The notes under the pieces are model-generated. The model was given only the letters and a program-made list of their open reading frames with translations. It was not told the DNA's origin and ran no database searches. From Paramacrobiotus metropolitanus (taxonomy: Eukaryota > Tardigrada > Eutardigrada > Parachela > Macrobiotidae), in the NCBI RefSeq assembly GCF_019649055.1, contig NW_026570232.1, forward strand, positions 496,001 through 560,000: 64,000 nucleotides of DNA, written 5' to 3'. Shown here piece after piece: positions 35,041 to 44,700 of this stretch (position 1 is the first letter of the stretch; every line of letters begins with the position of its first letter). The position numbers and the translations under genes were made by a program.

Positions 35041-37215
35041 TTATTTCCCGAATTTTGGATCCATAATCAAACGATCCGGATTCTTAATCTCTCGTCCGCT
35101 TTTTCGGATTTCCGGTTGTGGTTGCTGCTGAGTAGTGGTGTCGGTTTTGGCGACGCGCGTCTTCGGTGGTTTGGATTTTGCCGTAGGTGGAACTGCTGAG
35201 CTCGCCTGCGGCTTTTCGGATTTTGCAGCGGCAGTTTCTGGCACTGCCGTCTGAAGCTCCTTCGTCGGCTCCTGTTCCAACTTCTCAGGTTGGTCGTCAA
35301 CAACTGCAGGCGCATGGGCTGATGCGACAGGCGGTGCGCTCGGTGCTTCGGGTACCTGAGGTACAGTCGGTGCAGTCGGTGTACCGCGCATTTTCAGTGC
35401 ATTGGGTGCTGCCGGTATTGCGCGCTCATCCGGATGCAGCCATTGTCGCGGCCGCATCTGATTTTCATGTCTGCGCAGTTCAGTTTCGTTAACCAGCACG
35501 ATCCATATGCGCGAACCTTCCCGCTTGACCAGCTGGCCTCTCTGCCAGTCGACTGTCCGACTCGGGCGGTAATCCCGCACCATCACGTAGTCACCGGCTT
35601 GGAAATGCTTCGCCTTCGTTTGCTTGTCAAAATTCTGCTGGTAGCGCCGCCGGTTGCTTTCCGTCGTGGTCAGCATGACCGGCACCAGCAAGTCCAGCTG
35701 GGAACGCAGCTTCCGGCCAAGGAAGAGTTCTGCGGGAGACTTCCCTGTCGTTGCGTGGGGGGCGCTCCGGTACCGGAAAAGGAATTCTCGGAGCGCGGCC
35801 GACAGCGACTTCCGGTCCGCCATCAGTTTCGTGATTCCATCCTTGAACGTTTGAACGTAACGTTCAGCCTGGCCGTTCGATTGTGGATGGCCGGGTGGTG
35901 TTCGCAGGTGTCGGATGCCGTGTTCCGCGCAGAAGTCGGCGAACTCCTGCGACGTGAACTGGGTGCCGTTGTCCGTCACCATTTCGGTACACGCACCGTA
36001 ACGGCTGAATAGGTTCCGCAGCGCTTCCAGAACACCGTCGGAAGTGGCGTGCTTCATCTGCACTACCTCCGGCCACTTCGACATGGCATCCACGATGAGC
36101 AGGAGCATTGTCCCGTGGAATGGACCGGCGAAATCCATGTGGAGCCGTTTCCATGGCGCATCGGGGACTTCCCACTGCGACAGTGGTACCTTGGCGGTTT
36201 CCTTCGCTCGCTCGGAACAGATGCGACACTCTTTCGAGATGCGCTCAATGTCCGCATCCATGTGTGGCCACCAGCAGTATCCCCGGGCCTCACCCTTCAT
36301 CTTACCCGCGCCCATGTGGGCGGCATGCAGGTAGTCGAGTATTTCCTGTCGGTGTTTCGCTGGTATGACTGTCCGGGAGCCCCAGCAGATGCAGTCATTT
36401 ACCACCACCAGCTCGTGTTCGAGTCGTTTGTACGGACGCAGGTGTTCTTCGACAGAGGCAGGCCAACCAGTCATGACGTACTCGAACACTCTGGACAGTT
36501 CCGGGTCGTGGGCGGTCTCTAGTGCAATGGCTTCGACTGCCACGGGGAAACGGGACACGTTATCTAGGTGGATTGCGTTCACCACGCTGTCCATCCCCAG
36601 CCCGTACAGTCCGTCCAGCTCCGTCGAATGCAGCGGTAGGCGGCTGAGGCCGTCCGCCTGGCCGAAGTCCTCCGTTCGGCGGTACTCGATGCTGAAGGAG
36701 TACCCCATCAGCATGAGCGCCCATCGCTGCAAACGGTTTGCTGTCACCACTGGAACTCCCTTCTTGGTACCGAAAACGCTCAGAAGCGGCTTGTGGTCAG
36801 TACACAGAGTAAACTCGCGCCCGGCGATGTACTGATGGAACTTCCGGCAGCCAAAGACGAGTGCCAGGGCTTCCTTTTCTATCTGTCCGTAGTTCTTCTC
36901 GGCCGCTGTCAGGGTCTTGGACGCATGGGCACTCGGGCGTTCCGTTCCGTCTGGGAAACGGTGGCATATCACGGCACCGACGCCATACTGGGACGCGTCC
37001 GCCGCAAGGACCAATGGCATCCGCGGGTCATAGTGGACCAGGAAGGTTGCGCGGACAATTTGGTCCTTCAGGGACAGGAACTGGGACTCGCAGTCCTTGG
37101 ACCAAGACCAGGGAACTCCGGTCTTCAGGAGGGCATGGAACGGGCACACTTCCGGAAAGGTCGCGGACGAACTTCCCGTAGTGGTTGACCAAACCCAAAA
37201 ACGCGCGGAGCTCAC
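35041..37215 (-). CDS. Retrotransposon Pol part 2: RNase H and integrase
   Basis: This open stretch carries the end of the reverse transcriptase connection (TGVPWSWSKDCESQF), RNase H beginning LAADASQYGVGAV, the integrase HHCC zinc domain (H..H in YLHAAHMGAGKMKG, C..C in ECRICSE), and the DDE core with LHMDFAGPF, MVTDNGTQFTS and the glutamate in GHPQSNGQAERYVQTF. It ends with a Pro/Ala-rich tail and a GREIKNPDRLI motif typical of gypsy Pol C termini. The true coding start is inside the ORF: about 25 residues at its N terminus are the wrong frame, because the reading frame enters from the overlapping ORF near 37138-37146. Confidence 0.9.
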   Translation of the reverse strand: MSSARFWVWSTTTGSSSATFPEVCPFHALLKTGVPWSWSKDCESQFLSLKDQIVRATFLVHYDPRMPLVLAADASQYGVGAVICHRFPDGTERPSAHASKTLTAAEKNYGQIEKEALALVFGCRKFHQYIAGREFTLCTDHKPLLSVFGTKKGVPVVTANRLQRWALMLMGYSFSIEYRRTEDFGQADGLSRLPLHSTELDGLYGLGMDSVVNAIHLDNVSRFPVAVEAIALETAHDPELSRVFEYVMTGWPASVEEHLRPYKRLEHELVVVNDCICWGSRTVIPAKHRQEILDYLHAAHMGAGKMKGEARGYCWWPHMDADIERISKECRICSERAKETAKVPLSQWEVPDAPWKRLHMDFAGPFHGTMLLLIVDAMSKWPEVVQMKHATSDGVLEALRNLFSRYGACTEMVTDNGTQFTSQEFADFCAEHGIRHLRTPPGHPQSNGQAERYVQTFKDGITKLMADRKSLSAALREFLFRYRSAPHATTGKSPAELFLGRKLRSQLDLLVPVMLTTTESNRRRYQQNFDKQTKAKHFQAGDYVMVRDYRPSRTVDWQRGQLVKREGSRIWIVLVNETELRRHENQMRPRQWLHPDERAIPAAPNALKMRGTPTAPTVPQVPEAPSAPPVASAHAPAVVDDQPEKLEQEPTKELQTAVPETAAAKSEKPQASSAVPPTAKSKPPKTRVAKTDTTTQQQPQPEIRKSGREIKNPDRLIMDPKFGK

Positions 37216-37828
37216 TGATGTTGCTGGGACGGGCTATTTCTCGGAGAGCCTTCACTCGATCCTGGGAGATGTGGCGACCTTGGTGGTCCACCACGAACCC
37301 CAGATACTCCACGGAGTCCTGCAGGAAGTGACACTTGCTCCGTTTGAGCGTGAACCCGTGCTCCTCCAAACGCTGAAGGACTTTCTCCAGGTTTCTCAGG
37401 TGCTCCTCTTCGGTCGCCCCGGTGACAATGATGTCATCGAGATAGATGGCCACGCCCTCGCAGCCTTGGAGGACGCTTTCCATTATCTGTTGAAAGATGC
37501 TGGGGCCGCACGCCACGCCAAAAGGAAGACGGTTGTATCGGAACAACCCCTTGTGGGTATTGATTACCACCAGTTTCTTACTGTCGTCGTCCAGCTCGAC
37601 CTGGGCGTACGCCTCCGCCAGGTCAAGGGTGGTGAATTTCCGACCGCCATTGAGCTTGGCGAAGAGCTCATCCGGTGTCGGCAGCGGATACTGCTGGACA
37701 TCGAGGGCGTCATTCAGGCCCGTGCTAAGGTCGGCACACGTGCGGATGTCCCCGGCTCGCTTCTGCGCGGTCACTACCGGAGCTGCCCAGTCCGCCCGCT
37801 CGACCGGAGTCAGGATCCCTTTCTCCAC
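37028..37828 (-). CDS. Retrotransposon Pol part 1: reverse transcriptase
   Basis: Contains the reverse transcriptase palm and fingers: GILTPVERADWAAPVV, RTCADLSTGLNDAL, FTTLDLAEAYAQVELD, LPFGVACGPSIFQQIM and the catalytic YLDD in GVAIYLDDIIVTG, then the thumb with SELRAFLGLVNHYGKFVRDL. Homology starts upstream of the listed ATG, near 37900, where the frame changes from the Gag-protease ORF. It passes to the next ORF near 37140. All catalytic residues are present. Confidence 0.9.
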   Translation of the reverse strand: MEKGILTPVERADWAAPVVTAQKRAGDIRTCADLSTGLNDALDVQQYPLPTPDELFAKLNGGRKFTTLDLAEAYAQVELDDDSKKLVVINTHKGLFRYNRLPFGVACGPSIFQQIMESVLQGCEGVAIYLDDIIVTGATEEEHLRNLEKVLQRLEEHGFTLKRSKCHFLQDSVEYLGFVVDHQGRHISQDRVKALREIARPSNISELRAFLGLVNHYGKFVRDLSGSVPVPCPPEDRSSLVLVQGLRVPVPVPEGPNCPRNLPGPL

Positions 37829-39264
37829 GAGGCGGTCCAGGTTGCGCTCCAGGGCTTCCCGGAATGCAAACGGTACTGGTCGCGCCTTTCGAAAAACCGG
37901 CGGCTCCGGGTTTTAAGTGCAGGTGTGCTTTGTAGTGACGGCAATGGCCTAACTCTTCGCGGAACACAGCGCTGTGTTTCGCCAGCAGCTCCTCCATTGT
38001 GATTCCGGAGACGGCAGACACGGAGGCTGACTGGAGATCTCGTAGGCTCAATCGGCTCAGGTCGAGAGCCCGGATCCAGTCTCTCCCCAGCACATTGCCG
38101 CCGCTGGCCACGACGATAACGGGTAGCGCCTTGCTGTTCCGACCGTGCGTGACGTCTACTGTCACGGTCCCAATGACCTTCAGGGCGTGGCCCGTGAAGC
38201 TTCGCAGGAGGGACGTGTATGGCGACAGCTTCGGTGATCCCAGTGACCTCCACGTGTCAGCAGTCACAATAGTGACACTAGAGCCTGTATCCAGGACTGG
38301 TGACACAGGAACGCCGTTAAGCTTGAGCGGCACATGGATGGATCGCCCGGCAGCTGCTTCGACAGACAGCACATCCAGCTCCTCCTCCACGAGAAAAGTT
38401 CCGCGTCCACCCCGTCCGCGTTGCGGCTGCTTCGCGCTTCTGCACACTTTCGCAATATGGCCCTTTCTTCCACAGTTTTTACAGGCTAGCTCCTTCGCCC
38501 AGCACTCCGCTCGGGCATGTTGGCTGGAGCCGCAGCCATCGCACACGCTTGCGGTACCTCCACCAGTTGCAGGCTGCCTGTCGGGACCAGCGCCGCGCCG
38601 CTGCTGTCCGCCACGGCCGCCGCCGCGGTTTCTTCCTCGTGCGCCACCGCCACGGCGTGCATTGTCCACGCGAGCCACATCAGGCGCCATACTGCCCTTC
38701 CTGTTGCTCCTCCGGAGCTCATACTCCTCGCAGATCTCCAGAGCCTTCTCCAGAGTGGTGTAGGTCTGGGATTGCAAATGCTGGCGTGTAGCGTCGCTGG
38801 CGATTCCATTCAGGAAGGTCGCCGATATGTTCTTTTCGAGCACGTTGGCTGGAAATGCGCACGGGAACGCCTTTCGTCGGAGGCGGTTTGAGAAATCCAG
38901 CAAGGTTTCGCCGGACTCTTGCTGTAGTTTGAAGTAGTTAGCCCACTCGGTTGCAGCGTTCGTCTTTTTTACATAGGCATGTTCAAGCTTGTCGACGATC
39001 TGTGCGACAGTGAAGTCGTCTGGATTGCCTGGAAGGCACATGGAGAAAAGCATCTCTCAGCGTCAATGCCGAGGAGTCCAACAGCAGGCACTTCTGGTCC
39101 TCAATGTCCGTGACCTTTCGGAGTTTGACGAAGTTTCTGTATTGGAACTGCCACCACCGCCAGGTCATCTTGGATGGTTCGAACTTAATCAAGCCAGATC
39201 CAGCTTTCTCGCTGGATGAAACAGGGCTTGAGATTGCCGGTGATGTTGACGTAGTAAGCGACAT
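37725..39264 (-). CDS. Retrotransposon Gag and aspartic protease
   Basis: The ATG at 39264 lies 51 bases after the 5' LTR. The Gag core (WRWWQFQYRNFVKL, then LEHAYVKKTNAATEWANYFKLQ) changes frame once near 39050-39058. After it come an Arg/Gly-rich patch, two zinc knuckles (CDGCGSSQHARAEC and CKNCGRKGHIAKVC), and the protease with DTGSSVTIV and later VLGRDWI. Gag and protease share one frame here, and the shift to Pol comes only after the protease, near 37900. Elements with this layout often use one programmed shift; three shifts is unusual. Confidence 0.85.
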
Positions 39265-39315
39265 TCAAGAGCTGAACACTCGACCGCGTGAGGTCGTATG
39301 GCCTTCACGCCAGTT

Positions 39316-39427
39316 TGTCACGGCGTAATAATAAATAGGAATATTTATTAGTACTCGCTTGGTCGCTGACTAATCTGATCAGCGAACCAAAACATACGGT
39401 ACGCACGGTTGCTATGCACATCTGACA
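39316..39427 (-). repeat. LTR, 5' copy of the leftward element
   Basis: 112 bp, identical to 34871-34982. The bases next to it inside the element should be the primer binding site (ACTGGCGTGAAGG on the minus strand); I could not assign the tRNA. Confidence 0.95.
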
Positions 39428-39432
39428 TGGTT
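39428..39432. repeat. Target site duplication, right copy
   Basis: TGGTT directly after the right LTR, same as 34866-34870. Confidence 0.85.
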
Positions 39433-39805
39433 CAAACTATACGATATTCGATAATTATAGCAAATTTACTTGCGTTTCGGCTTTTATACGTACTCCTATG
39501 TACACAGTTAGTTTAAACACAGTAAACACCGTGGTTTAAAGCTCACTTGAGTGACGAGTGTTCCTGCTGAATGTTTTGGGTTGTATTTCAGAACAGCGTT
39601 TGATTATTGCTTATAATTGGACAATCAAGAATTTACTCATTTTCAGATTTGTTCTCTTATACAGTGTATTCGTGAATATCTTCATTGCATGTTTTGCGTA
39701 CGCCTGTCTTCGGCTTTGTAGTCATGTGAAATATTTGTTGCAACCATTGCGAAGTCCGCGAACAACATTTTTCTAGTTATAGTTTCAGAGTGCGCGCCAT
39801 CGACC
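39433..39805. other. Upstream region of the roadblock gene
   Basis: Promoter and 5' UTR space of the roadblock gene, cut off from its former upstream DNA by the LTR element. No gene seen. Confidence 0.4.
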
Positions 39806-40635
39806 ATGGTAAGCCTTGGCTGAAATTGTGCCTGTTCATTCAAATCCACTGTCTAGATCTCTGCGGGAAATGCATTGGTTAATCCTGCGGGCCGTTCTTA
39901 GAGTGCTTCGAAGAGTTCTCCGAGTGCCCGCGAGGTGGTGGATGTGGATGAATCGGAGATCGAGGAGACTATCAACCGCATCAAAAGCCACAAAGGCGTT
40001 TTAGGGGTGATCATTCTGACGAAAGACGGTAATGCGCACCACTGGCCGCGTCCCTTCAGCAGCGTGGGGCATCCCCGTTTAGAGAAAATATTTTGCAGGG
40101 GTGGTGTTGCGCTCGACGGTCGACGAGGAGACGTCGCACGCCTACGCTTCCCTGGTGCAGGACATCGTCGGACGGACGCGTTTGGGAGTGCGTGATCTCG
40201 ATCCTGCCAATGATCTCTCCTTTGTGCGCATCCGCACGAAAAAGCACGAGATTATGATAGCGCCTGGTAAGTTGTTCATACTAATCCTTCGTTCCTGTTG
40301 TTTTATTGCGTAGACATTTTTGTGCATTTGTTCTTGAATTAAAATTTTAGTTTTCTCGAACATATGGCGTGGGTAATTTTTTCCACATTTGTTGTTTATT
40401 AATAATTATTCTTATTTGCAATTTTTTTAGATAAAGAATATATGCTGGTGGTTGTACAAAATCCAAACTTTAAGGAAGGAAGCCAAAACGAGGTAGAGCA
40501 TTTTGTTTGTATAAGAAGGGAGCATTTGAGAGCCATGTTTGTGATTTTCCGGTGAGATTTTCTCGATTTTAATGTGACTTGCAGACGTTGCGCGTGAGAG
40601 CACTGAATGTCGACGACGATTCGGATCGGACATGA
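39806..40635 (+). CDS. DYNLRB: Dynein light chain roadblock-type
   Basis: Exons 39806-39808 (only the ATG), 39902-40028, 40099-40266, 40431-40492, 40585-40635; 136 codons including the stop. The body matches the roadblock/LC7 fold: ESEIEETINRIKSHKGVLGVIILTKDG, then [50 protein letters not shown] and MLVVVQNP, which closely follow animal DYNLRB. Roadblock proteins form dimers on dynein intermediate chains. Odd points are the first coding exon, which supplies only the start methionine, an N-terminal Ser-rich addition, and a C-terminal extension past the usual QNP end (FKEGSQNE, then TLRVRALNVDDDSDRT). Without splicing at 40493, exon 4 would instead run on to another stop. The last junction is therefore the least sure. 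Confidence 0.9.
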
Positions 40636-41704
40636 TTTATGTACTGTGTTGCTGCTGATTCTGACGGGTGTTTTTGTCTGGCTTGATTTTAAAATTTCAC
40701 GTATCTGTTGCGCATTTGTGTAAGTATGAGTTTTATTTTCGGGTTATAAACTATTCAAACATTTTGCGCACGCTTGCAAGTTTTGTGCTCTGCTCGGTGA
40801 TTCCAGCGTTAATTTCTGCGCTTTGTTCCTGGATAAATTTGTTGTTATCGAAAAAATTGTCGGTGTTGTTGTTTATGATGGACTTCAATTTGAGTATGCT
40901 GTACATATTTTCGCTTATGGAAAAACCATTGCCCATTGGTTGCAAATGCGGCTTTTTTTTATTCAGAAATCAGAAGAACACAGTAGCCAGTTAACCACAT
41001 CGGATTGTCGAGAATGCGCTATTACATACTATACACGTTCGGCATCAAGCATTCTTCCGTTTACTCCAGAGACAGAATTATTGTCAAGAGGACAACTCTG
41101 AAAACAAGTAATAATTAACAAGCTTTTTTTCCGGGATGCAATAACAACGATTTTCACTGATCTAGCGTATTCCATCACGTGCATCGTGAACCATCACATG
41201 CCAGCATATTAAGACAAGAAACAGAAAAGAGGCAATAATATTCATAATGAACTCAAATAATTCAATAATAATCACGTTTAGCACAGAACGGCGTCTCACA
41301 GGATGCCACAAAAACTGTCATTACTCCGTCAATACATGGTATTGGATCTGGTTGCGTCAAGGACGTCAATTAACAGCCCATTCTGCCCAACCAACAGACT
41401 GTCAATGCCCAGTAACAAAATAAGTTAGTTTTCCTTGCACGAAGGAAACCAAAGCAAAAACAACTAGTTCAATCTAGCTGCGGAAAACACACCCTCACAC
41501 CGCCTGACTTACGAAACACCATAAAAAAGAATACGATTACTAACTCGTAATCAGGATAAAACATTGAAAACTGACAAAAATAAATCTCGCGCTACACCGC
41601 AAATAAATCTATAAAAAGAACCGCTTTACGCAATAAAATCTGAAATTCCAGGTTAACCTCAACCAAAATCTGTGGCAATTAAACTGACTGAACTAGATAC
41701 ATTT
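40636..41704. other. Convergent intergenic region
   Basis: 3' UTRs of the roadblock and Regnase genes. AT-rich, with no further gene recognised. Confidence 0.45.
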
Positions 41705-44700
41705 TTATCCCTGTCGACCATCCGGAAACATGGCCAGAATAGCGCTACATAATTTATGCAAGTTATATTCCCTAGGGTAGTACATCATCACAGTGGTCAC
41801 TTGTTCTTCCGGGAACAACGTTGTCAACCGGTTAAAGATATCCGATCGCTGGGCATCCAGATTCAGTGCCGCTGAACGGGACGCTGCGGGATTCAGGAAA
41901 GCATTCAGATTTGTCTCCAAGCCGAAACTGCGATGACCAGAATCGGTGAAGGTTGACGGCGGCTGCGCTGTGGACGGCGCAGCGGATACGGTATGTTGGG
42001 GGCGCAAGTAAAAGGATGACTGGGTGGAAGTGTGAGCGAAGAAGCTATCCGCAGGAAGGGTCGTTCCGGGCGCAAACTGGTATCCGGATCCGTTGAAGCC
42101 GGCACAGTCGGATGCACTGGTCGGCCGGTACACCATCGGATCTGTAGGCGAGATAAACAATTAACTGGATTGCCCACAAAAATAATCTGTAAAATGCATT
42201 TCTGCCTGAAGCGCAAAAATAATCCTTAGATAAACACTCAAGAAAGAAAGGTCAATAAATCTGGATTATCCGTGCTCATTTCTTTACACCCACAGTTACC
42301 AGCATACAACCACATCTCTAATTCGCTGTTTTCTCGATACTAACTGCCACGTTTTCGCATTTGTCTACTTGTACTAAAAAAGTACAGATACCATAATCAA
42401 TCCCAATCGTACTATTGTATCTTAGCATTTCAGACGCAAATATATTACGAGGAAAACTCAAAGCGATGCTCTTACTTCTTTTATCCGAAATCATAGCGGG
42501 AAGACCCGTGGACTGCTGAGCGATGGGATTGACTAGATTGCGGTGTGAATCCCGCAGCAGCATCTGCTGCTGATGCTCGGCGTAGGGATTCAGTGACAAC
42601 TGTCTCTGGAGTTTATTGTGCATGTTCTCCTGCCGCGGCTGCCCGTACGGCCCATCCGACAACGTCTGCACGAGCGCGGGATGTTTCCGCTCTATGCCTA
42701 AATCCCGGAGCTGCGGTGGAGTGGCAGCAAATCCACCAAAGCCGTTCGCTTGACAGGTCATCCCCCGCGGACTGCACTGCACTAATGGCATGCAATGACG
42801 CGGTGAGTGGTTGTTGTTCGGACGATTGTCCTTCAGGAACATCCGGTCCACATTGCCCGCCAGCCGTTCCACGTTATCCACCGACGCCGGTCGGTAGGCG
42901 GGCGCCGGAGATGGGACGCGAAGGAAGCGCGGCGAAGTCGGCTGGCTGCCGGTCAGGGCGGAGAAAGGAAACGCTGTTTGTTCGGCGGGGAAATTTCCTG
43001 TGTCACCCGGCACCATGGAACGCGTTCGGACTACTGGTTTGTGGGTGGGCGAGCGGGGAACAGGGCTCGACAAGGTTGCGGTCAGTTTCAGTTTTTGTTC
43101 CGGGCCGCCAACTGCAAAACAACCAAATAAAAGTGGCTCCACAGATGCAATAAAATCATCGCAGACAGAACCACGTCAGCAGTAAAATAATTTAGCATTT
43201 TTTAAAAATATTTGATACCAATTGTATTGTCTTTCAAATATCAGACATTAAACGTTTGAAATGTTTTTAAAAATTGCAAACCTTACTCTAAGGTTTCCAA
43301 ATTGCTATTGCTGCTAGCTGTTATTTTTCTCAACTGCACTGCTGTAAAAGACACCGTCATCTTGGTAGGGTACGAGTACATAAAATAAACGAAACTATCA
43401 GTATGGTTTACAAAGCAAAAATACGGCTTTTCAAGAAGTTTGCATAGACTGCAGATATGCAGCCGCAAACACAAACGGACTGATCGGATTTAGTGTCGGA
43501 TATAAAGCCGAAATGAAAAGTGATGGTCATATCCATCACTGCTCCGACCACAGCAACAATAAACTTTAATAACATGATAAAAGATCAGTTACATAATGTT
43601 ACAGCAGCAAGGGACGACCTATGTAAGAGCAGATGCACTCACATTTCAGCTCCCGTTCTTTGATCTCTTGTAATTGAATTTTGGCTTTTTCTCCGATTAT
43701 TTCCGTTACAGATTTCTGTGGCTGATTGCCGCGCTCGGGATGGGCAAACTTGCATTTATTTCCATAAGTACATTTTTTCCCATATGGACACGGCTTGGAA
43801 ATGCATTCATGCTGACGTTTAGAGCTTTTTCGCAGAAACTGACTCAGCGTCGGCCCGTGCCGTCCCAGTGGATCATCCGGAGGCATAAAACTGTTGGAAC
43901 CATAAATCATAACTCAGCGCCTTCCTCTATGCTTCCATTCGCAAATAAAGTTTTAAACCGTTGTTATTAAAAAGCAGTAAGTACTATGTTCAACTTTTTC
44001 ATTATCTGCGGCGTTTTATATACATAAAACAGTGTATATTTTATTCAGCATTTCTCTCCTTTAAATTCTCTTGACTAACCGATCGTTGACAAAGGAATAC
44101 ATAAGCAGCCGCTCCTCGACAACTTTGCGAAAGTCTGCATTTTCCTGAATTAGATCGCGATAAGTGTCATTAGATACGATTATCCCATCCGTTTCCATGG
44201 CCAGCTTAAGGACGTATCGATCATCGTAACAGACTAAACGCCGTTTGCCCACATAACGCGACGGTGTGAATGTGAGGATGCCTTCGCGCTCCAGTTGCAG
44301 GAGTAACTCCTGATCTACAAAACACCACCCAGATCGTCAAATGTACAAACAGGCATATACACACTTCAGTCCTCCAGCACAGTAATGTGTAGTGTAACAC
44401 TTTCAATCAATCTCATCGCGTAACGACCGTAAGCAGGAACGGAAGGAAGGCCGTCCAGCATTACAGGGATAACCTATTTTACATACCCCGATCCCGACCG
44501 AATCAATGAGGCAAACGTAACCTGCTTCAGTCGCCAGGCCTGCTGCTTTCTCGCCAATGGACCATTTAGTTTTGGTTATGAAACTACCATATTTCACTAA
44601 ACATCGGTATTAACGGTTGGATAACCCGAACAAATATTCATCTCACCACATACTACCGGCACTGCGCCTTCCTCTTACGTAAAAAACAGGAACAAATCTG

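Larger units (their letters stand above)
34871..39427 (-). mobile_element. Ty3/gypsy LTR retrotransposon, full structure
   Basis: A 4557-bp element bounded by identical 112-bp direct repeats that start TG and end CA, and by a 5-bp target duplication TGGTT at 34866-34870 and 39428-39432. It reads leftward. Its order is Gag with two CCHC knuckles, aspartic protease, reverse transcriptase, RNase H, integrase, which is the Ty3/gypsy order. A purine-rich tract next to the left LTR (read on the minus strand) fits the polypurine tract. There is no envelope ORF. The coding region changes frame three times. It lies between two host genes and interrupts neither. Confidence 0.95.

Noticed and set aside
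35187-38891. Many long plus-strand ORFs across the LTR element
   Set aside because: They are antisense shadows of the GC-rich Gag-Pol frames and show no domain.
43283-43345. Small exon-like unit ([14 protein letters not shown]) between Regnase exons
   Set aside because: Its splice phase would break the following exon, while exons 5 and 6 join in frame without it.
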